From Desulfatiglans sp. (lineage in GTDB: Bacteria > Desulfobacterota > DSM-4660 > Desulfatiglandales > HGW-15), in contig JAAZBV010000001.1 of NCBI GenBank assembly GCA_012513605.1, positions 1-36,558 on the forward strand: a DNA stretch of 36,558 nt, in the 5' to 3' direction. A program made the translations under genes and the position numbers. The notes beneath the pieces were generated by a model. It saw only the letters and a list, made by a program, of their open reading frames with translations. It searched no databases and was not told where the DNA came from. This document shows positions 36,324 to 36,558 of the stretch, one piece after another (the stretch's first letter is position 1; the number at the start of each line of letters is the position of its first letter).

Positions 36324-36558
36324 ATGCTTAAGGAATCTGAACGTACAAAAGATTTTTATATAAAAAATTATAATTCAGGAAGGTGTTTATGTGGTGACTA
36401 TAAACCCACAGGATTATCATTTTGTAGGGATTGTTTTAAATCACTCCCTGACGAGATCAAGGATGGGCTTAAGGTTGAGATTGAGAAAGAAGAATACAGG
36501 TTTTCCTGGAACAAGGCATATGAACATTTTATAAATATTGGAAGGGTAGGTATCGATA
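36324..36558 (+). CDS. Four-cysteine small protein, cut by the right edge
   Basis: The frame starts at ATG 36324 with a good ribosome binding site (AAAGGAG, 36312-36318) and stays open to the edge (78 codons). It has a zinc-finger-like set: CLC at 21-23 and CRDC at 34-37, then FKSLPDEIKDGLKVEIEKEE. The pattern of four cysteines, then SLP and a helical tail, resembles small zinc proteins seen in phages and mobile elements. No function is known. The promoter is not obvious in the 200 bases before it. Confidence 0.75.
   Translation, partial: MLKESERTKDFYIKNYNSGRCLCGDYKPTGLSFCRDCFKSLPDEIKDGLKVEIEKEEYRFSWNKAYEHFINIGRVGID

Noticed and set aside
1-36558. CRISPR array or cas genes
   Set aside because: No regularly spaced identical repeats and no Cas-like protein were seen on either strand.

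Overview
The window looks like a chromosomal segment of an anaerobic deltaproteobacterium-like organism (Desulfobacterota in the broad sense). This is inferred from the gene order xerC-hslV-hslU-argB-argD-argF-argG-argH-lptM-lysA-dapF-dapA-dapB-folK, a single-chain glycyl-tRNA synthetase, CCA-encoding tRNA genes and palindromic intergenic repeats. I cannot name a genus from sequence alone.

Left part (1 to about 13.3 kb) is an accessory defence region. The first bases hold the 5' end of a leftward gene with a very good ribosome binding site. A complete type I restriction-modification operon follows (hsdM, hsdS, hsdR), with overlaps or short gaps, ending in a co-oriented YgjP-like zinc metallopeptidase. 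A 486-base scar contains a perfect palindrome and a decayed fragment resembling the C-terminus of an Eco57I-like DNA methylase. Next come a DarT/DarG DNA ADP-ribosylation toxin-antitoxin pair, a stand-alone DprA-like Rossmann protein 43 bases downstream, an orphan zinc-ribbon protein, and on the minus strand a broken ImmA/IrrE-family peptidase gene. Two 35-base direct repeats (31 of 35 identical) bracket the DarTG/DprA-like cassette.

Middle part (13.3 to 23.7 kb): a PAS-PAS-GGDEF diguanylate cyclase paired with a CheZ-like phosphatase, then glycyl-tRNA synthetase, a DEAD-box RNA helicase, a YgiQ-type radical SAM protein, the chromosome-dimer recombinase XerC, and the HslVU protease.

Right part (23.8 to 35.8 kb) is a long co-directional biosynthetic run. 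argB, argD, argF, argG and argH take N-acetylglutamate to arginine, apart from the argC and argJ/argE steps, which are absent here. A 42-residue lipoprotein gene (LptM type) overlaps the end of argH. lysA, dapF, dapA and dapB supply parts of the diaminopimelate/lysine pathway. folK, a small TRASH-like membrane protein, a transaldolase-like fructose-6-phosphate aldolase and a lytic transglycosylase follow.

The window ends with a tRNA-Gly(GCC)/tRNA-Cys(GCA) pair with a recognisable promoter and a strong intrinsic terminator, and a truncated gene for a small four-cysteine protein. The best candidates for new biology are the DarTG plus DprA-like cassette, the metallopeptidase tied to the type I restriction operon, and the cysteine-motif PAS diguanylate cyclase paired with CheZ.
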